In this document: positions 62,158 to 64,000 of the stretch, piece by piece
Layout of the letters: each line of letters starts with the position of its first letter
Position numbering within the stretch: the first letter of the stretch is position 1
Origin: Echinococcus granulosus
Taxonomy: Eukaryota; Platyhelminthes; Cestoda; Cyclophyllidea; Taeniidae
DNA: 64,000 nucleotides
Reading direction: 5' to 3'
Assembly: GCF_000524195.1 (NCBI RefSeq)
Contig: NW_020170397.1
Span: forward strand, 900,254-964,253
Position numbers and translations under genes: made by a program
Notes under the pieces: generated by a model
Database searches by the model: none
What the model was told of the DNA's origin: nothing
The model's input: only the letters and a program-made list of their open reading frames with translations

Positions 62158-62947
62158 CTGAAGGTTCTAAATTTGTGCTGAAGTGGTGAAGGAATTTATA
62201 AATGGTACCTACTTAAAATAATTGCCTCTACCTACTTGCTTTGAAATTTCAACGGCTTAACCAAAGGAGGGGACAGCACTCCGGGTAGCAGAGTAAAATG
62301 AAGAAGGTAGTGTGATTTTCGGCCAGACGTGGGGCTTGTGAATTTGGATCAAGTTACCTAATATAAGGCCGGATATCCGACTTTCTACCAGTATGTACGT
62401 TCACTACTGATTCCCTCGGCGATTGAAGCGGATATTTCCATGTTTATATATTATACTTTAACTTCCCCCTCACATTGAAGACAGCAGTTTGGTCAACAAG
62501 AATAGTAGAAAGTTCCTCATGAGTCCAACAGTGTGTGCCTCGACATTTACTATCTATCGGCACTCCCGCCGGGGCTGCGAAGTGTTAGTAGTAAGCAGAA
62601 CTTCCATGATAGTACCATCCTGGTGTCTAACGCACGCGTTGTACGATACCAGAAGCTACAAGGGAGCTAGAAGTTGCTACCTCAGAATTGACTTGCTGCA
62701 TGTGGCAAAGTAAGGATACTCTACTGTTGCGACTTCTACAGACAACTTTATTTTTAGAAGAGATCCTAGAAGCGACTGCCAGTACTTACCTGAGTCCCCA
62801 CATGACGCATATTTGACACACCCAACTAAAAGGCCCGAATGGAGGGAAATTAGTGCAATTTGAGAGAAAAATCAGAGTAAATTCAATCATTACCCTCCAA
62901 GATCATGATGGCCGATGCGATGTCTAATTTATGGTGTTGAATTTAAT
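62158..62947. other. Spacer between two solo LTRs, no gene seen
   Basis: Nothing supported apart from a short block at about 62785-62810 resembling the left end of repeat B (TTACCTGAGT...GACGCAT). Confidence 0.35.
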
Positions 62948-63120
62948 TGTAGCGCCTTGGGACTTCTCTGAAGATGAGGGAGGGGTAACACTAGATCAGA
63001 ATATGTACTGTTGCTGTAGAGAAGGGCTGGGAGGCTACTGGCATGGCGGCCATTCTGCCCAGAGGAAGCACAAAGGCGGAGCCTTCAGTGCCTACAGTTT
63101 TGGTTAAAAAACTGCGGTTT
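62948..63120 (-). mobile_element. TRIM family solo or partial LTR, copy 9
   Basis: Matches about 170 bp of the terminal repeat from TGTAGCGCC (plus strand) onward; similarity fades after GCCTACAG near 63095-63120. It shares the AGTGCCTACA variant with copy 3. Confidence 0.6.
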
Positions 63121-64000
63121 GGTAGCAACTTCAGGTGCCCATTCTTTTGCCGATTCCCTCAATTCTTCAAAGATAACCTTGATCAAGGATGTTAGGTTTT
63201 ACAGAGTGAATGTTACGAGTCTGGGAACATAATGAACCAACAAGATTAAAGAGCTTAAAATTGCTCAATGTTACAAAACCAGCTTTTGATGAACCATCAC
63301 ATCTTCTTGGCACCGACTACTGATGTACATTTTACTAAAACAGAGAAAATATGAGTCTTCCCTAAATCATCAGCGAATTCAATTAAGCTAGACTTCGTTC
63401 CTATTCCAACAATGATGTGGAAGCCTATTGAAGCCTCAAATGAGGCCTCAAACCTTTTTGTTAGTTTGACTGTATCGTGAGAGAGAAAATTCCATTCATA
63501 TTTTCCTTCCGCCCCCGTCATCTCTCGGTAGTTCCACTTTACACGGCCGGCACGTCCACAGGCCCTAATGATGATAGAGGCACTCTGTTATGCCCAGTCA
63601 TGTGGGCTGTGTTGAACTATTTTGATGGCCTAATCTTTTTTCCTTCCAGTGTGCCTCTGTGTGTGGGAAACGAAGTAGCGGAAATTGAAGGTTAGGGCCC
63701 ATTGAAGTACTGAAAACCATCCCCGACTAATCGCCAGTATTTTGCACAAATCCACGAGTCAATTGAGATTCTTTTGCCTTGCCTTGTTTATTGAGTTAAC
63801 CTTTTGGAACTGCAAAATGCTCCCACTCAGAATTAACTAATGATTACCAAAACCGCAAAACTTTTTTTGAATCCGACTGGACTGCAATGCCGGACATGGA
63901 TGGAATTGTCATGCATTCTGGAAGTGGTGTCTTTGTGTACACCTTGTTTCTCTTCATGACCCACCCTTGTGCTCGCAAGAATTGAGATACTATTTTAGGA
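63121..64000. other. Window end, no gene seen
   Basis: No recognisable exon. Frames of about 70 codons on both strands only. Confidence 0.35.

Overview
This is eukaryotic DNA, most likely from a flatworm and probably a cestode. That placement is inference. It rests on very short introns (31-37 nt) next to kilobase-sized ones, 3' splice acceptors sitting a few bases upstream of several start codons (as expected for spliced-leader trans-splicing), low gene density and many degenerate interspersed repeats. The fraction of repeats would suit one of the larger cestode genomes, but nothing in the window fixes the species.

Layout. 1-769 is the end of an LTR-type miniature retroelement. 3168-3530 (+) is an intronless PTRHD1-type peptidyl-tRNA hydrolase domain gene, convergent with a single-exon 996-residue ankyrin-repeat gene (4279-7269, -) that has an X-box-like site just upstream. 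9571-14291 (+) is a six-exon myosin essential light chain whose start codon sits alone in its first coding exon. 15373-17723 (+) is a seven-exon Derlin-1 with 31-32 nt introns. 17862-19636 (+) is a possible three-exon small gene of unknown product. 24202-25284 (+) is an intronless, divergent G-protein beta subunit behind a CCAAT-rich promoter-like stretch. 32007-33666 (-) is RBBP4 (six exons, one GC-AG intron), divergent from LANCL (34481-44145, +, seven exons). From about 44.1 kb to the end I found no recognisable gene.

Repeats. One family dominates: nine copies or remnants of an element about 1.0-1.1 kb long, with roughly 195-bp terminal direct repeats and about 700 bp of non-coding interior. 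Read on the minus strand it has every LTR hallmark: TG...CA ends, a TGG-type primer-binding-site-like sequence after one LTR and a polypurine tract before the other. It is therefore a terminal-repeat retrotransposon in miniature (TRIM). All nine copies lie in the same orientation. A second family of about 1 kb occurs twice (about 20430-21450 and 51720-52700).

The genes are unrelated housekeeping or cytoskeletal loci, not an operon: ER-associated degradation (Derlin-1), histone chaperoning (RBBP4), glutathione-linked LanC-like function, G-protein signalling, myosin, and a possibly ciliary ankyrin protein. No prokaryote-type system, CRISPR array, or recognisable tRNA or rRNA gene was seen.
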